Below are positions 16,301 through 25,196 of a stretch of 64,000 nucleotides of DNA, piece by piece. Position 1 is the first letter of the stretch. Every line of letters begins with the position of its first letter. The DNA lies in the NCBI GenBank assembly GCA_031261425.1, contig JAISJR010000017.1:17443-81442 (forward strand), in the 5' to 3' direction. The notes beneath the pieces were generated by a model that was given only the letters and a program-made list of their open reading frames with translations, was not told where the DNA came from and made no database searches. Source of the stretch: Planctomycetota bacterium. GTDB lineage: Bacteria > Planctomycetota > SZUA-567. The translations under genes were made by a program, and so were the position numbers.

Positions 16301-17956
16301 ATGCAAATCCACTTCCTCCCCGACAACCGCACGGTCGAACTGTCCGCCGGCGAGTCGCTTCTCACGGCGGCGCGGCGCGCCGGCGTCGAATTAGCCGCGC
16401 CCTGCAACGGCGCGGGCGTGTGCGGCAAATGTTTGGTGCGCGTCGCGGCGGGTCAGTCCGCGCCGCTCGGCAAAAGCCGGCATTTCGCGCCCGCCGGCAG
16501 TTTGCTTGCCTGCGAAACGACCGCCGTGAGCGATTTAACCGTCGAAATTCCGCGAAAAAAAGAAACCGGTTTGCAAATCCACAATCACGGCGCGACGATT
16601 GAGGTCGAACTCGCGCCGGCAATCCGCAAACATTACGACGGCGCGAACACGCAAATTTTCGCGGGCGCCGAACTTCTCGGCACGGAAGCCGGCGACACGA
16701 CCGCGCGCGTTTTCGGCGCGGTGATTGACATCGGCACGACGACGCTGGCGGTCGGGATTATTGATTTACTCACCGGCGAAGAAGCGGCGGGCGCGACCGG
16801 TCTAAATCCGCAAACGAGTTACGCGCAGGACGTGTTGGGACGAATTCATTTCGCGAGCGGCGACGGCGGCTTAGCCATTTTACAGAGCGCGGTCGTCGCG
16901 GCGTTGAACGCGCTTATCGGCGAGGCGGCAGACGCGGCAAAAATCGACACGGCGCAAATTTATGAAGCGGTCGTCAGCGGCAATACTTGTATGTTGCAGT
17001 TGGCGCTCGGACTCGACCCCGCGCCGCTCGGTCGGCATCCTTACGCGCCGTTTTTCGCCGGTAACGAAACGCGCCCCGCCGCCGGTTTGCGGATTGCGCC
17101 GTTCGGGCAAATTTACGCGCCGCCGAATATCGCCGGACATATCGGCGCGGATATTGTCAGCGGCATCGTCGCCACCGATTTGGCGGCGCGGCGCGGCACG
17201 ACGTTGTTTGTCGATATCGGCACGAACGGCGAAATGGTCGTCGCGCAAGACGGCAAAATGGTCGGCGCTTCGACCGCCGCCGGACCGGCGTTCGAGGGAA
17301 TGAATATCGCCTGCGGGATGCGGGCGGCGGCGGGCGCGATTGAGCGCGTCAACATCGAGGGGGAAAATTTTCAACTCCGCGTGATTGGCGACGCGCCGCC
17401 GGTCGGCATTTGCGGAAGCGGACTGATGGATTTAGTCGGCGAACTGGCGCGTTGCGGCGTCATTGACGGCGGCGGACGATTAGGCGGCAATCGCGACCCG
17501 AACGCCTACGCGGCGAAAATTTTGGCGGAGCGCGGACGGCGCGTGGACGGCAAGGCGCGGCTGACGGTCGCGGACGCGGTTTATTTATCGCAAAAGGATT
17601 TGCGGCAGGTGCAATTGGCGAAAGGGGCGATTCGCGCCGGCGTCGATTTATTATTGAAAAACGCGGGCGTGGCGGCGGCGGCGGTGGACGAGGTGATTAT
17701 CGCCGGTTCGTTCGGGTATCATTTGCGCGCCGAGAGTTTGCTCAATTTGGGCTTACTGCCGCGCGAATTGGCGGGAAAAATAAGTTTTGCCGGCAACACC
17801 TCGAAAAGCGGGGCGCGACTGTTTTTATTAAATCACGCCGAACGCGCCCGCGCGGCGGCGTTAGCCCGCGCCGTCCGCGCCGTCAATTTAGCCGAAGACG
17901 AAAGTTTCCAAACCGTCTTTATCGCGGCGATGGCGTTTCCGGCGGCGAGAGAATAG
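16301..17956 (+). CDS. RACo-like ASKHA-domain reductive activator of corrinoid protein, with 2Fe-2S domain
   Basis: 551 residues. Residues 1-85 are a ferredoxin fold with Cys35, Cys41, Cys44 and Cys71 (C-x5-C-x2-C...C), the plant-type 2Fe-2S pattern. The middle and C-terminal part is the ASKHA-like DUF4445 domain: DIGTTTLAVGIIDL near 145-160, FVDIGTNGEMVVAQDG near 303-320 and GSFGYHLRAESLLNLGLLP near 467-485. In the characterised family, the protein uses ATP to reduce the inactive Co(II) form of a corrinoid protein to Co(I). It is well placed to restore the corrinoid protein at 14068. The gene has no clear Shine-Dalgarno sequence. Confidence 0.9.
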   Translation: MQIHFLPDNRTVELSAGESLLTAARRAGVELAAPCNGAGVCGKCLVRVAAGQSAPLGKSRHFAPAGSLLACETTAVSDLTVEIPRKKETGLQIHNHGATIEVELAPAIRKHYDGANTQIFAGAELLGTEAGDTTARVFGAVIDIGTTTLAVGIIDLLTGEEAAGATGLNPQTSYAQDVLGRIHFASGDGGLAILQSAVVAALNALIGEAADAAKIDTAQIYEAVVSGNTCMLQLALGLDPAPLGRHPYAPFFAGNETRPAAGLRIAPFGQIYAPPNIAGHIGADIVSGIVATDLAARRGTTLFVDIGTNGEMVVAQDGKMVGASTAAGPAFEGMNIACGMRAAAGAIERVNIEGENFQLRVIGDAPPVGICGSGLMDLVGELARCGVIDGGGRLGGNRDPNAYAAKILAERGRRVDGKARLTVADAVYLSQKDLRQVQLAKGAIRAGVDLLLKNAGVAAAAVDEVIIAGSFGYHLRAESLLNLGLLPRELAGKISFAGNTSKSGARLFLLNHAERARAAALARAVRAVNLAEDESFQTVFIAAMAFPAARE

Positions 17957-18060
17957 ACCTCGCGGCGAAGCGCGGAGATTGCTTATTGAATTTTTTTGTA
18001 TCCTTACTACATTCCGCGCTCCGTTGGCGCAATGACCGCGACCGGCACCGGAGAAATGTT

Positions 18061-18270
18061 ATGCGCGAAATAAAAAACGGGTGGGCGGATACTTTCTGGG
18101 ACGGCGCCGCTTACGACCAATTTATTGCTTCCCGACCGCAAGACCTTAACCATCGCGAACGCCCCGCCGAACAAAATCTTTTCGCGTGGCTGGCGGCGGA
18201 TGCCGACGCGCTCAAAAAAGGCGCCGACGGCGAAACTATGGACGAAACTTTACGCACTCTTTTATCGTAG
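18061..18270 (+). CDS. small protein of unknown function (69 residues)
   Basis: ATG 18061 with GGAG (CACCGGAGAAATGTT) ahead. Soluble, acidic-helical protein without recognisable motif; it begins MREIKNGWADTFWDGAAY. Its stop is followed after 5 bases by the next start, so the pair is probably co-transcribed and perhaps interacts. I do not recognise a family. Confidence 0.6.
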   Translation: MREIKNGWADTFWDGAAYDQFIASRPQDLNHRERPAEQNLFAWLAADADALKKGADGETMDETLRTLLS

Positions 18271-18275
18271 AAATT

Positions 18276-18743
18276 ATGTTCGCCGATACCGCTTGTTATC
18301 AACCGTTGCCGAAAGAAAAAGCCGAAGCCATCGCGGATTTTCTTTATGACTGTTTGGGCGATTTGCCGGCGGCGTTAGGAATTAAAGATTTGCGCGTTTC
18401 CAAGCCGGCAATCGCCGAAATTATCGACCTCGTGGAACGCCGCCGCGTTTATTTCCGCGTTTTTCACGGTATTGAAATGGGCGAATTAAATGAAACCGCG
18501 CTTTACTGCTTCTGGTTTATTAAATTCGCCCCGCTCTATCATCCGCAATATCCCAACTGGCAAATCAACCTGCTCGCGGCGATGAAATTATTGATTGCGT
18601 TCGTCCGCCGCCGTCATCCCGCCGCGCCTCTGCCGAAACCGCTCATCCAAAAAATCGCCTACGCTTTTCGTTATCGCGACCTGTCCAAAGAAGCGGTAAT
18701 GTTGTTGCTTGAAACCCTTGTCGCCAAACCTCGCGCCGACTAA
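18276..18743 (+). CDS. unknown protein, 155 residues
   Basis: ATG 18276, five bases after the previous stop. The longer reading starting upstream overlaps the previous gene and looks like spurious Arg-rich sequence. The protein is mostly helical with several aromatic residues (YCFWFIKFAPLYHPQYPNWQ) in the middle third and basic Arg/Lys helices after it. No membrane segments are long enough to be convincing. The family is not recognised. Confidence 0.6.
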   Translation: MFADTACYQPLPKEKAEAIADFLYDCLGDLPAALGIKDLRVSKPAIAEIIDLVERRRVYFRVFHGIEMGELNETALYCFWFIKFAPLYHPQYPNWQINLLAAMKLLIAFVRRRHPAAPLPKPLIQKIAYAFRYRDLSKEAVMLLLETLVAKPRAD

Positions 18744-18822
18744 TCGCGACGGAATAATCGCTTCACTTGCGCCAACCGTGTCAGCCCCATAATAGCCGGT
18801 TTTTCCCGCTCCGGCTTTCATA

Positions 18823-20184
18823 ATGGCAAAAACCAAAACGCAATTCGTTTGTCAGCAATGCGGCTTCGTCACGCCGAATTGGAGCGGGCGCTGTCCGCAG
18901 TGCCGCGAGTGGAACGCGCTAGCGGAAGAAATTCCCGTCGCCGCGAAAACCGCCGGCTCAAAATCGGCGCGCGGCGGGCAAGCCGCTTGCCCCATCACCG
19001 CCGTTACCGCCGAACACACCGCGCGTCTCCCGACCGGCATCGTCGAACTCGACCGGATTCTCGGCGGCGGACTCGTGCGCGGCGCGGCGATTCTCATCGG
19101 CGGCGAGCCGGGCGTCGGCAAATCCACTCTGCTAATGCAAGTCGCCAATTGGTTGGCGCAAACCGGTCTGACGATTCTTTACGTGACGGCGGAAGAGTCG
19201 GCGGCGCAGTTGCGCCTCCGCGCCGAGCGGCTGAACGCGCTGAACGACCGCCTGCTGATTTTCGCCGAAAACAATCTCACCGAAATCGTCAAAACGCTCG
19301 ACGCCGCCCGCGCCGACGTCGTGATTTTGGACTCGATTCAAATGGTCTATTGGGACGCGCTCGGCTCGACGCCCGGCTCGATTGGGCAAGTCCGCGAATG
19401 CGCGGCGGCGCTCGTCGCGCAAGCCAAGCGTTCCAACACGCCGCTGTTTTTAGTCGGACACGTAACCAAAGACGGCGCCATCGCCGGACCGAAGGTCTTG
19501 GAACATTTGGTCGATGTCGTGTTGCAATTCGAAGGCGAGCGTTTTCACGCGGCGCGGATTTTGCGCGCCGTCAAAAATCGCTACGGCGCGGTCAACGAAC
19601 TCGGCGTCTTTGAAATGACCGGCGCGGGACTGGCGCCGATTGCCGACCCGTCGCAATTGTTTTTATCGGGGCGCGGCGAAAACAGCAGCGGCGCGGTTAC
19701 GACGGCGACGTTGGAGGGCTCGCGCCCGTTTTTGTTGGAGGCGCAGGCGCTCGTCGTGCCGGGTTTTCCGGGCAACGCCAAACGGCAAATGAGCGGCGTG
19801 GACCGCCAACGGGCGCAGATGTTGCTCGCGGTGTTGGAAAAACGCGCCGACTTGACGCTGTATGACAAAGACGTTTTTCTGAACGTCGCGGGCGGCGCGG
19901 AATTGAGCGAACCCGGCGGCGATTTGGCGGTGGCGCTGGCGGTGGCGTCGAGTTTGCGCGAGGTGGTTTTTCCGCGCGAGACGATTGTGATTGGCGAGGT
20001 CGGTTTGGGCGGCGAAATTCGCCCCGTGCATCAGCCCGACGCGCGTCTCGCCGAAGCCGAGCGTTTGGGATTCAAACGGGCGCTGTTGCCGCAGGGCAAC
20101 AAACTCACCGACAAACATAAAATTGCCGTTGAGCGCGTCGGCAAAATCGACGAGGCGTTGCAAGTGTTGCAAGTTCAGAGTTGA
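18823..20184 (+). CDS. radA: DNA repair protein RadA/Sms
   Basis: 453 residues, the usual length. A rubredoxin-like zinc motif at the N-terminus uses Cys10, Cys13, Cys24 and Cys27. The RecA-like domain has Walker A GGEPGVGKST (about residues 90-99) and the RadA-specific motif KNRYG near 255. The C-terminal Lon-protease-like domain contains AGGAELSEPGGDLAVALA and IGEVGLGGEIRPV. It acts in recombination intermediates as a branch-migration helicase. Start ATG 18823; a 5' stem AGCCGG/CCGGCT lies just before it. Confidence 0.96.
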   Translation: MAKTKTQFVCQQCGFVTPNWSGRCPQCREWNALAEEIPVAAKTAGSKSARGGQAACPITAVTAEHTARLPTGIVELDRILGGGLVRGAAILIGGEPGVGKSTLLMQVANWLAQTGLTILYVTAEESAAQLRLRAERLNALNDRLLIFAENNLTEIVKTLDAARADVVILDSIQMVYWDALGSTPGSIGQVRECAAALVAQAKRSNTPLFLVGHVTKDGAIAGPKVLEHLVDVVLQFEGERFHAARILRAVKNRYGAVNELGVFEMTGAGLAPIADPSQLFLSGRGENSSGAVTTATLEGSRPFLLEAQALVVPGFPGNAKRQMSGVDRQRAQMLLAVLEKRADLTLYDKDVFLNVAGGAELSEPGGDLAVALAVASSLREVVFPRETIVIGEVGLGGEIRPVHQPDARLAEAERLGFKRALLPQGNKLTDKHKIAVERVGKIDEALQVLQVQS

Positions 20185-20250
20185 GCAAAGGTTGCGCTTC
20201 GCGCATTTTTAATATAACTCCTCCGCTAAACTCTTAACTCGACTTACGCA

Positions 20251-20478
20251 TTCAATAAAAAGACGCAAATTTTTACGAATAAAAAAAAGAGATTTGTTGT
20301 CCACGAATTACACGAATTACACGAAGTTAAAGAGCCGAAAAACGGACAAAAAAAATTGGGAAAGCACACCAACCTTCGCTTCGCTCGGTTTCGTGTTAAT
20401 TCGTTTAATTCGTGAAAATTCGTGTTAAGTTCTTTTCGTGTTCATTCGTGGCTTCTCTTTTTTTTTGCGCGTAACTCG
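20251..20478. repeat. CACGAATTA-type repeat cluster
   Basis: The 300-base spacer between radA and argH contains GTCCACGAATTACACGAATTACACGAA on the left and, inverted, TTCGTGTTAATTCGTTTAATTCGTG later, ending in TTTTTTTT. A CTTCGCTTCGCTCGG centre is between. No gene is visible. Confidence 0.6.
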
Positions 20479-20483
20479 AGTTT

Positions 20484-21869
20484 TTAATTCTTAATTTTTA
20501 ATTGTCTTTTCCACCGCGCCAGAGATTTTTTCACCTCGACCGTGCCGGCGCTACCGGCGGAACGATAGGCGTTCGGCAACGTTTGCGGATTTAAGCGCGG
20601 CAGTAAATCATCACCGATGGACGCGCAAACAGACCGCATTTCATCTAACGACAAGTCGGCGAGGCGGCGGTTGGTGTCTTCCGCTATTCGCACCAATTCG
20701 CCGGAAATCCGGTGCGCGTCGCGGAACGGAATCTTTTTTTCGACCAAGTATTCCGCCAGCGCCGTCGCTTCTAAAAAGCCGTCCGCCAACATCGCCGCCG
20801 CGCGTTTTTTAGCAAACGCCAGCGTCGGGAGAAATTCGGCGAAACAGGTCAGCGTCAATTCCGCCGTCGCGACCGCGCTAAACAGCGGCGTTTTATCTTC
20901 TTGTAAGTCGCGGTTATAGGTCAGCGGCAGACCTTTCATAATGGTCAGCAACGTCGTCAGCGCCCCGAAAATCGCGCCGGTTTTGCCGCGCGTCAATTCA
21001 AGGAAATCCGGGTTGCGCTTCTGCGGCATAATCGAACTGCCGGTGCTCCACGCATCGTCGAGTTTGATTAACCGCCATTCGGAACTCGCCCATAAAATCA
21101 GGTCTTCGCTGAGCCGCGACAGATGCACAAATAAAATCGCCAGCGCCGAGAGCGTCTCAATCACAAAATCGCGGTCGGACACCGCGTCCATACTGTTGGC
21201 GCACAGTCCGGCGAAACCGAGTTCTTGCGCGACAAATTCGCGGTCAATCGGCAAGGTCGTGCCGGCTAACGCGCAGGCGCCGAGCGGCAAAAGATTGACG
21301 CGCCGGTTGGCGTCGGCGAGGCGGTCAAAGTCGCGCTCCCACATTTCGACATAGGCGAGTAAATGTTGCGCGAGCAACACCGGTTGCGCCCGTTGCAAAT
21401 GGGTGTAGCCCGGAATGACGAGTTCTTTTTCGCGGTCGGCGACGGCGACGGCGGCGGCTTGCGTTCGGCGGAGCAATTTTTGCAAACCGGCGATTTTGTC
21501 GCGCAACCACAAACGCAAATCGGTGGCGACCTGGTCGTTGCGACTGCGGGCGGTGTGTAGGCGTTTCGCCGGCTCGCCGGCGATTGCCGTCAACCGCGCC
21601 TCAATCGCCATATGAATGTCTTCGTCCGCGGCGCGATAGACGAACGCGCCGCCGGCGATTTCTTTTTCCACCTGCGCCAAGCCGCGCTTGATGCTCGCCC
21701 AATCCGAAGCGGTTATGAGTTTGACGCGCGCGAGCATCGCGGCGTGGGCGAGCGAGCCGCGAATATCGACGCGCGCCAATTCGCGGTCGTAGGACAACGA
21801 CTCGCTGAATTTTTCCAACAACGGGTGCGTGCCTTTTTTGAAGCGCCCGTGCCAAAGTTTATCGGTCAT
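20484..21869 (-). CDS. argH: argininosuccinate lyase
   Basis: 461 residues from ATG at 21869 with GGAGAAAAT directly upstream. It starts KLWHGRFKKGTHPLLEKFSES, typical of ArgH. The fumarase-superfamily signature GSSIMPQKRNPD is present with the catalytic serine. The HTARSRNDQVATDLRLW segment binds substrate. It cleaves argininosuccinate into arginine and fumarate. Convergent with radA. No other arg gene is adjacent. Confidence 0.96.
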   Translation of the reverse strand: MTDKLWHGRFKKGTHPLLEKFSESLSYDRELARVDIRGSLAHAAMLARVKLITASDWASIKRGLAQVEKEIAGGAFVYRAADEDIHMAIEARLTAIAGEPAKRLHTARSRNDQVATDLRLWLRDKIAGLQKLLRRTQAAAVAVADREKELVIPGYTHLQRAQPVLLAQHLLAYVEMWERDFDRLADANRRVNLLPLGACALAGTTLPIDREFVAQELGFAGLCANSMDAVSDRDFVIETLSALAILFVHLSRLSEDLILWASSEWRLIKLDDAWSTGSSIMPQKRNPDFLELTRGKTGAIFGALTTLLTIMKGLPLTYNRDLQEDKTPLFSAVATAELTLTCFAEFLPTLAFAKKRAAAMLADGFLEATALAEYLVEKKIPFRDAHRISGELVRIAEDTNRRLADLSLDEMRSVCASIGDDLLPRLNPQTLPNAYRSAGSAGTVEVKKSLARWKRQLKIKN

Positions 21870-22044
21870 TATTTTCTCCGGCGGCGCGGATGCGGATTGC
21901 CAACGCCCGCGCACAATTATTCGCCATTATTTTCTCCGGCGGAGCGAATGGCGAGCGCTCATTTCCGGCGCGTCCGGCGCGGGGCGTGTTTCCACTGCTT
22001 GCGCTCGTCGGCGCTCAAAATCCCGCGCACGCCAATGCCCATAT

Positions 22045-22929
22045 TTATCTCCCGATTATTGTCAAAATTTCAAGCGGTGTTTTCCCGCTCTTCAAGAGGG
22101 AAAGAAAAAATTCGCGCTCTTTTTCTCTACCTATCTCTATCCCCTCTTTTTTCCCTTCTCTTTTTCCTTCTCGCTTTGCCCCCTGAAGCCGCGACTGTTC
22201 GTCGCGCCACAGTTTCAGGCGGGATTCATACAACATCCGCTTGCGCTCGTCGGCGCTTAAAATCATCAATTCGCCGAACGCCTTTTTTATCACCGGATTC
22301 TTTGCGCTTGCCATCGTAAATTCCTCCTCCGTTTGGGCGCCGATAAAGGCGAGCCAATCCACTAACGAACTTTCTTCGCGCGGCGCCGCTCGACCTTTGG
22401 GCAGTTTGGTTAAATCCAACACGTCAATTTCCAACAAATCATTAAACGGAAAATGTTCCGTGTTTTCCAACAACGAAAAGACCGTATGAAAACGCGCCGT
22501 TTCCGTTATCAGCGGGAAATTGGCGATGACGATTGACACCGACGGCTTGATGACGTCGTAGGTTTTGCCGCTATGCATTTGCTCGGTTATCATTTTGGCT
22601 AAATAATAGGTGAGACGCGAGCGCATTGCCTCGACTTCCAAAACCTGAATCTCCACGTCGATAATTTTCCCCGACGCGGTTTTTATTTTCACGTCGAGAA
22701 TGCCTAATTTATCGTCGAGCGCTTCCCGTTGCAGATGCGGGTCAACAAACACCAATTTATCAAACTCGCCGGCGGGAATATGCAACACCGCTTGCAGGAA
22801 ATCCGCCAACAAGTCGGAGTTTTTCTCATTCCCGAACAGCCACTTGAATACCATATCGACCACCGGCAACAGTATCTTCGGCGCGCCGGTCGCGGACGGG
22901 ATTGGCGGCGTTTTCGCTTTCTTTGCCAT
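22045..22929 (-). CDS. Rpn family PD-(D/E)XK nuclease / putative transposase
   Basis: 294 residues from ATG 22929 (GGAGACC upstream). Residues 24-180 match the PDDEXK_2 / Rpn-type domain: DMVFKWLFGNEKNSDLLADFLQAVL, then the metal-binding set in LGILDVKIKT and a VEIQVLE strand (D...E-x-Q). The C-terminus has GKREGKKEGIEIGREKE repeats, usual in this group. Such proteins are DNA endonucleases linked with RecA-independent recombination and are spread widely in genomes. A short leftover encoding a related SADERK segment lies just downstream (22042-21959). Confidence 0.85.
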   Translation of the reverse strand: MAKKAKTPPIPSATGAPKILLPVVDMVFKWLFGNEKNSDLLADFLQAVLHIPAGEFDKLVFVDPHLQREALDDKLGILDVKIKTASGKIIDVEIQVLEVEAMRSRLTYYLAKMITEQMHSGKTYDVIKPSVSIVIANFPLITETARFHTVFSLLENTEHFPFNDLLEIDVLDLTKLPKGRAAPREESSLVDWLAFIGAQTEEEFTMASAKNPVIKKAFGELMILSADERKRMLYESRLKLWRDEQSRLQGAKREGKREGKKEGIEIGREKEREFFLSLLKSGKTPLEILTIIGR

Positions 22930-23059
22930 TACGGTCTCCGGTTTATCGCGCTCAACGGCGCGGACATCGCGCAAGCGACGCCGCGTAACGCTCGCCGGCG
23001 CCTCACTCTCGGTAGTCCGCGGAGGTGAATTCGCCGCGCCGTCCTCCGGTCTATCGCTC

Positions 23060-23305
23060 TCACGCAAATTTGGGCAAAAGGTAATCGACGGTGCCGGTCA
23101 TCGTCGCGAGTCGCGGATAGTCCGCTTCCGGCACCGTGATTTTATGCTCTTTTTTCAGCGTCATCACGATGTCGAGGAAGTCCATACTGTCCAACCCCAT
23201 CTGGTCGCGCAACGGCTGGTCGTCCTGAATTTTACCGGCGTCTTCGTCCGGCGCGATTTCCGCGATAATTTCCACTACAATTTGGCGCACTTCGTCGCGA
23301 GTCAT
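23060..23305 (-). CDS. acyl carrier protein
   Basis: 81 residues from ATG 23305 with GGAGACAG upstream. The 4'-phosphopantetheine site is Ser40 in MGLDSMDFLDIV. Helices 1, 2 and 3 are at the expected places. It is acidic and lacks other domains. It lies in one strand, 92 bases after the stop of the activation-domain gene. No fatty-acid or polyketide synthase gene is nearby, so it is not certain whether it serves fatty-acid synthesis or a separate pathway. Confidence 0.9.
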   Translation of the reverse strand: MTRDEVRQIVVEIIAEIAPDEDAGKIQDDQPLRDQMGLDSMDFLDIVMTLKKEHKITVPEADYPRLATMTGTVDYLLPKFA

Positions 23306-23397
23306 AACTGTCTCCTTCGGCAAATAAAAAAATTTTGGGTCATCACGGTAGTTGTGGCGAAAGGAAGCGCGCGATTGTTGCGGGCGGCGCGGCATTT

Positions 23398-24018
23398 TCA
23401 AGCGACGAGCCCTTTGACGGCGGTTACGGATTTTTCAGGGAGTAATTGTAGCCGGTCGGTAACGGTTACGCCGAGCGCGGACAGCGACAAAATTTCGGCG
23501 AATTGCGCTTGCGCGGACAGCGACCAGTCGCCGTAACCCGGCGAAAAGCGCGGTCGCCCGCGTCCGGCGCTTCGATAGGCGCGCGCGCAATACTCGTCGA
23601 TGTGGTCGAGCGCCGCTTCGACGGTTTCCGTGCCGACCGCGTCATAGACCAACGCCGCCGCGCCGTCGCCGGCGGCGATTTTGGCGCTCGCCGCGCGCGG
23701 CAACGCTTCGCCAATCGTCGCCGCCATAATGGCGACTTGCGCGCTACCGCGCAAATTGTCGGCTAATTTCGCGGAATGAAAAACGACGCCGCCCGCGAGT
23801 TCCACGACGTCCGCGTCGCAACGAATGAGCGGCAGGACGACGGCGCGTCCGCGCGGCTCGCACAGCAAAAACGCCGCGTTTATCCAGTCGCGGATTTTCC
23901 GCGTTTGCGCCGCCGGCGTGAGCGACGAACGGTTATAGCCGAGCCGCGCCCAGATGCGTTTTTCCGGCAACGGCACGGCGAGCGCGTTGAAATTTTTCAG
24001 CGATAATCGGTCGGTCAT
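23398..24018 (-). CDS. MetH activation-domain-like protein (B12-dependent methionine synthase reactivation)
   Basis: 206 residues from ATG 24018 (AGGAAG upstream). It resembles the isolated C-terminal reactivation domain of B12-dependent methionine synthase: the segment RFSPGYGDWSLSAQAQFAEIL is the SAM-binding motif R-x-SPGYxxWxxxxQ, followed by LGVTVTDRLQLLPEKSVTAVKG. In MetH this domain uses SAM to methylate Co(II)-cobalamin after reduction. Stand-alone forms occur near corrinoid methyltransferase genes. Here it may reactivate the corrinoid protein of the first block or a split MetH. Confidence 0.82.
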   Translation of the reverse strand: MTDRLSLKNFNALAVPLPEKRIWARLGYNRSSLTPAAQTRKIRDWINAAFLLCEPRGRAVVLPLIRCDADVVELAGGVVFHSAKLADNLRGSAQVAIMAATIGEALPRAASAKIAAGDGAAALVYDAVGTETVEAALDHIDEYCARAYRSAGRGRPRFSPGYGDWSLSAQAQFAEILSLSALGVTVTDRLQLLPEKSVTAVKGLVA

Positions 24019-24315
24019 TTTGCTCTTCCTTTTAGCGGTCGGAGAGCAGACATAATACCCCAATTCCCGCTTTTTGTTATCCGGTAATTTAAGCCGCTCA
24101 CCCCCGCCGATTGCCGGCGGATAGTCCGCCCCAGCCCTCCGTAGAGGGGAATTGGCGTTGCCGCGCTTCGCGCAACTCTCCCCCGCCCTCGAACGGGCGC
24201 GAAGAAAATAATAAAAAAAAATTATTTTTTTTTGTTATGATGAGGGGATGGACGGACAATGTAGGTGTAAGGCAAAAATAATTTTTCCCGCTTTTCTTAC
24301 GAAAGGACGACTACC

Positions 24316-24945
24316 ATGGCTGAACCCACTACTGCCGCGCTCGCGGCGCCCACCCCGCTGTTAGACCATTTGTCCAGTCGCGGCAAATCGCAGGCGGCGC
24401 AAATGCTGAAACAACGCGGCTACCTGTTGTCGAAAAACGACAATATGGCGTTCGACGCCTATATCAGTTTCGGCAAAGACCTCGAAGGTGAAAGCACGGA
24501 CGACGGGCACAAGAAATGGATTGCGGTGCGCGGCATCGACTTCGGCGCCTCTTTGCCGATTAAGCGCTCGCGGAGCGACGGCGGCGCGGACACGGTTGAC
24601 CGCCCGCATTTCGAGACCTTCTTTTTCACCAAAGACCTCGACAAGGCGACGCCGAATTTGCTGAAAGCGTGCGCCACCGGTCAAAAATTCGACACCGTTA
24701 CGTTGGATTTGTGCGTGATGTTGGCGAACGCGAAAAAACCGTATCTCACCGTTACGTATGAAAAAGTGTATGTAACGTCGCTGAGTTCGGTCGCCGCCGC
24801 CGACGACGATTCCATTCCGACGGAATTGGTCGGACTGAGTTTCGGGAAAATAAAAATCACCTATCAGCCGGTCGATTTGGTGAAAGCGGCTTTAGGCGGC
24901 AAGGTGGAAGCGGAGTTTGATTTGTCGGCGTTGACCTACAAATAG
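24316..24945 (+). CDS. T6SS tube protein Hcp with N-terminal extension
   Basis: 209 residues. The Hcp fold starts at Met44 (MAFDAYISF), then GESTDDGHKKWIAVRGIDFG, as in the Hcp1 family, and ends KVEAEFDLSALTYK. The first 43 residues form an Ala/Gln/Lys-rich helix-like extension absent from the second hcp gene. The start at 24316 has GAAAGGACG in front, whereas no ribosome site precedes Met44, so the extension is probably real. Hcp hexamers stack to form the inner tube. The extension might be cargo, a chaperone contact or a surface-exposed tail. Confidence 0.9.
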   Translation: MAEPTTAALAAPTPLLDHLSSRGKSQAAQMLKQRGYLLSKNDNMAFDAYISFGKDLEGESTDDGHKKWIAVRGIDFGASLPIKRSRSDGGADTVDRPHFETFFFTKDLDKATPNLLKACATGQKFDTVTLDLCVMLANAKKPYLTVTYEKVYVTSLSSVAAADDDSIPTELVGLSFGKIKITYQPVDLVKAALGGKVEAEFDLSALTYK

Positions 24946-25106
24946 ACCTGTTCGACAACCAATTCGCGGCATCTTTTCGGCTAATTTTCCGTTCCGCCGC
25001 GTCAAAATTCCTCGCCATACTCTCGGTATTGCTTCGTCATTTTTCCTGGCGAAACGAAAAATTAGACGCGAAAATTTGCTCGCTCTTGGTTATCGAACAG
25101 GTCTAT
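24944..25106. repeat. MITE-like element between the hcp genes
   Basis: AGACCTGTTCGACAACCAA at 24944 and TTGGTTATCGAACAGGTCT at 25086-25106 are nearly perfect inverted repeats of 19 bases. The interior also has palindromic stretches, for example TTCCGTTCCGCC and its mirror GGCGAAACGAAAA. No gene lies inside. Confidence 0.75.
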
Positions 25107-25196
25107 TAAAAACCCGATAGGGAACGCGCTAAGAAATTTCAAAAAAATTGCGTCCACGCGCTCAACGCGCGGCGCTACAAAAACAAGGAGAGAACT

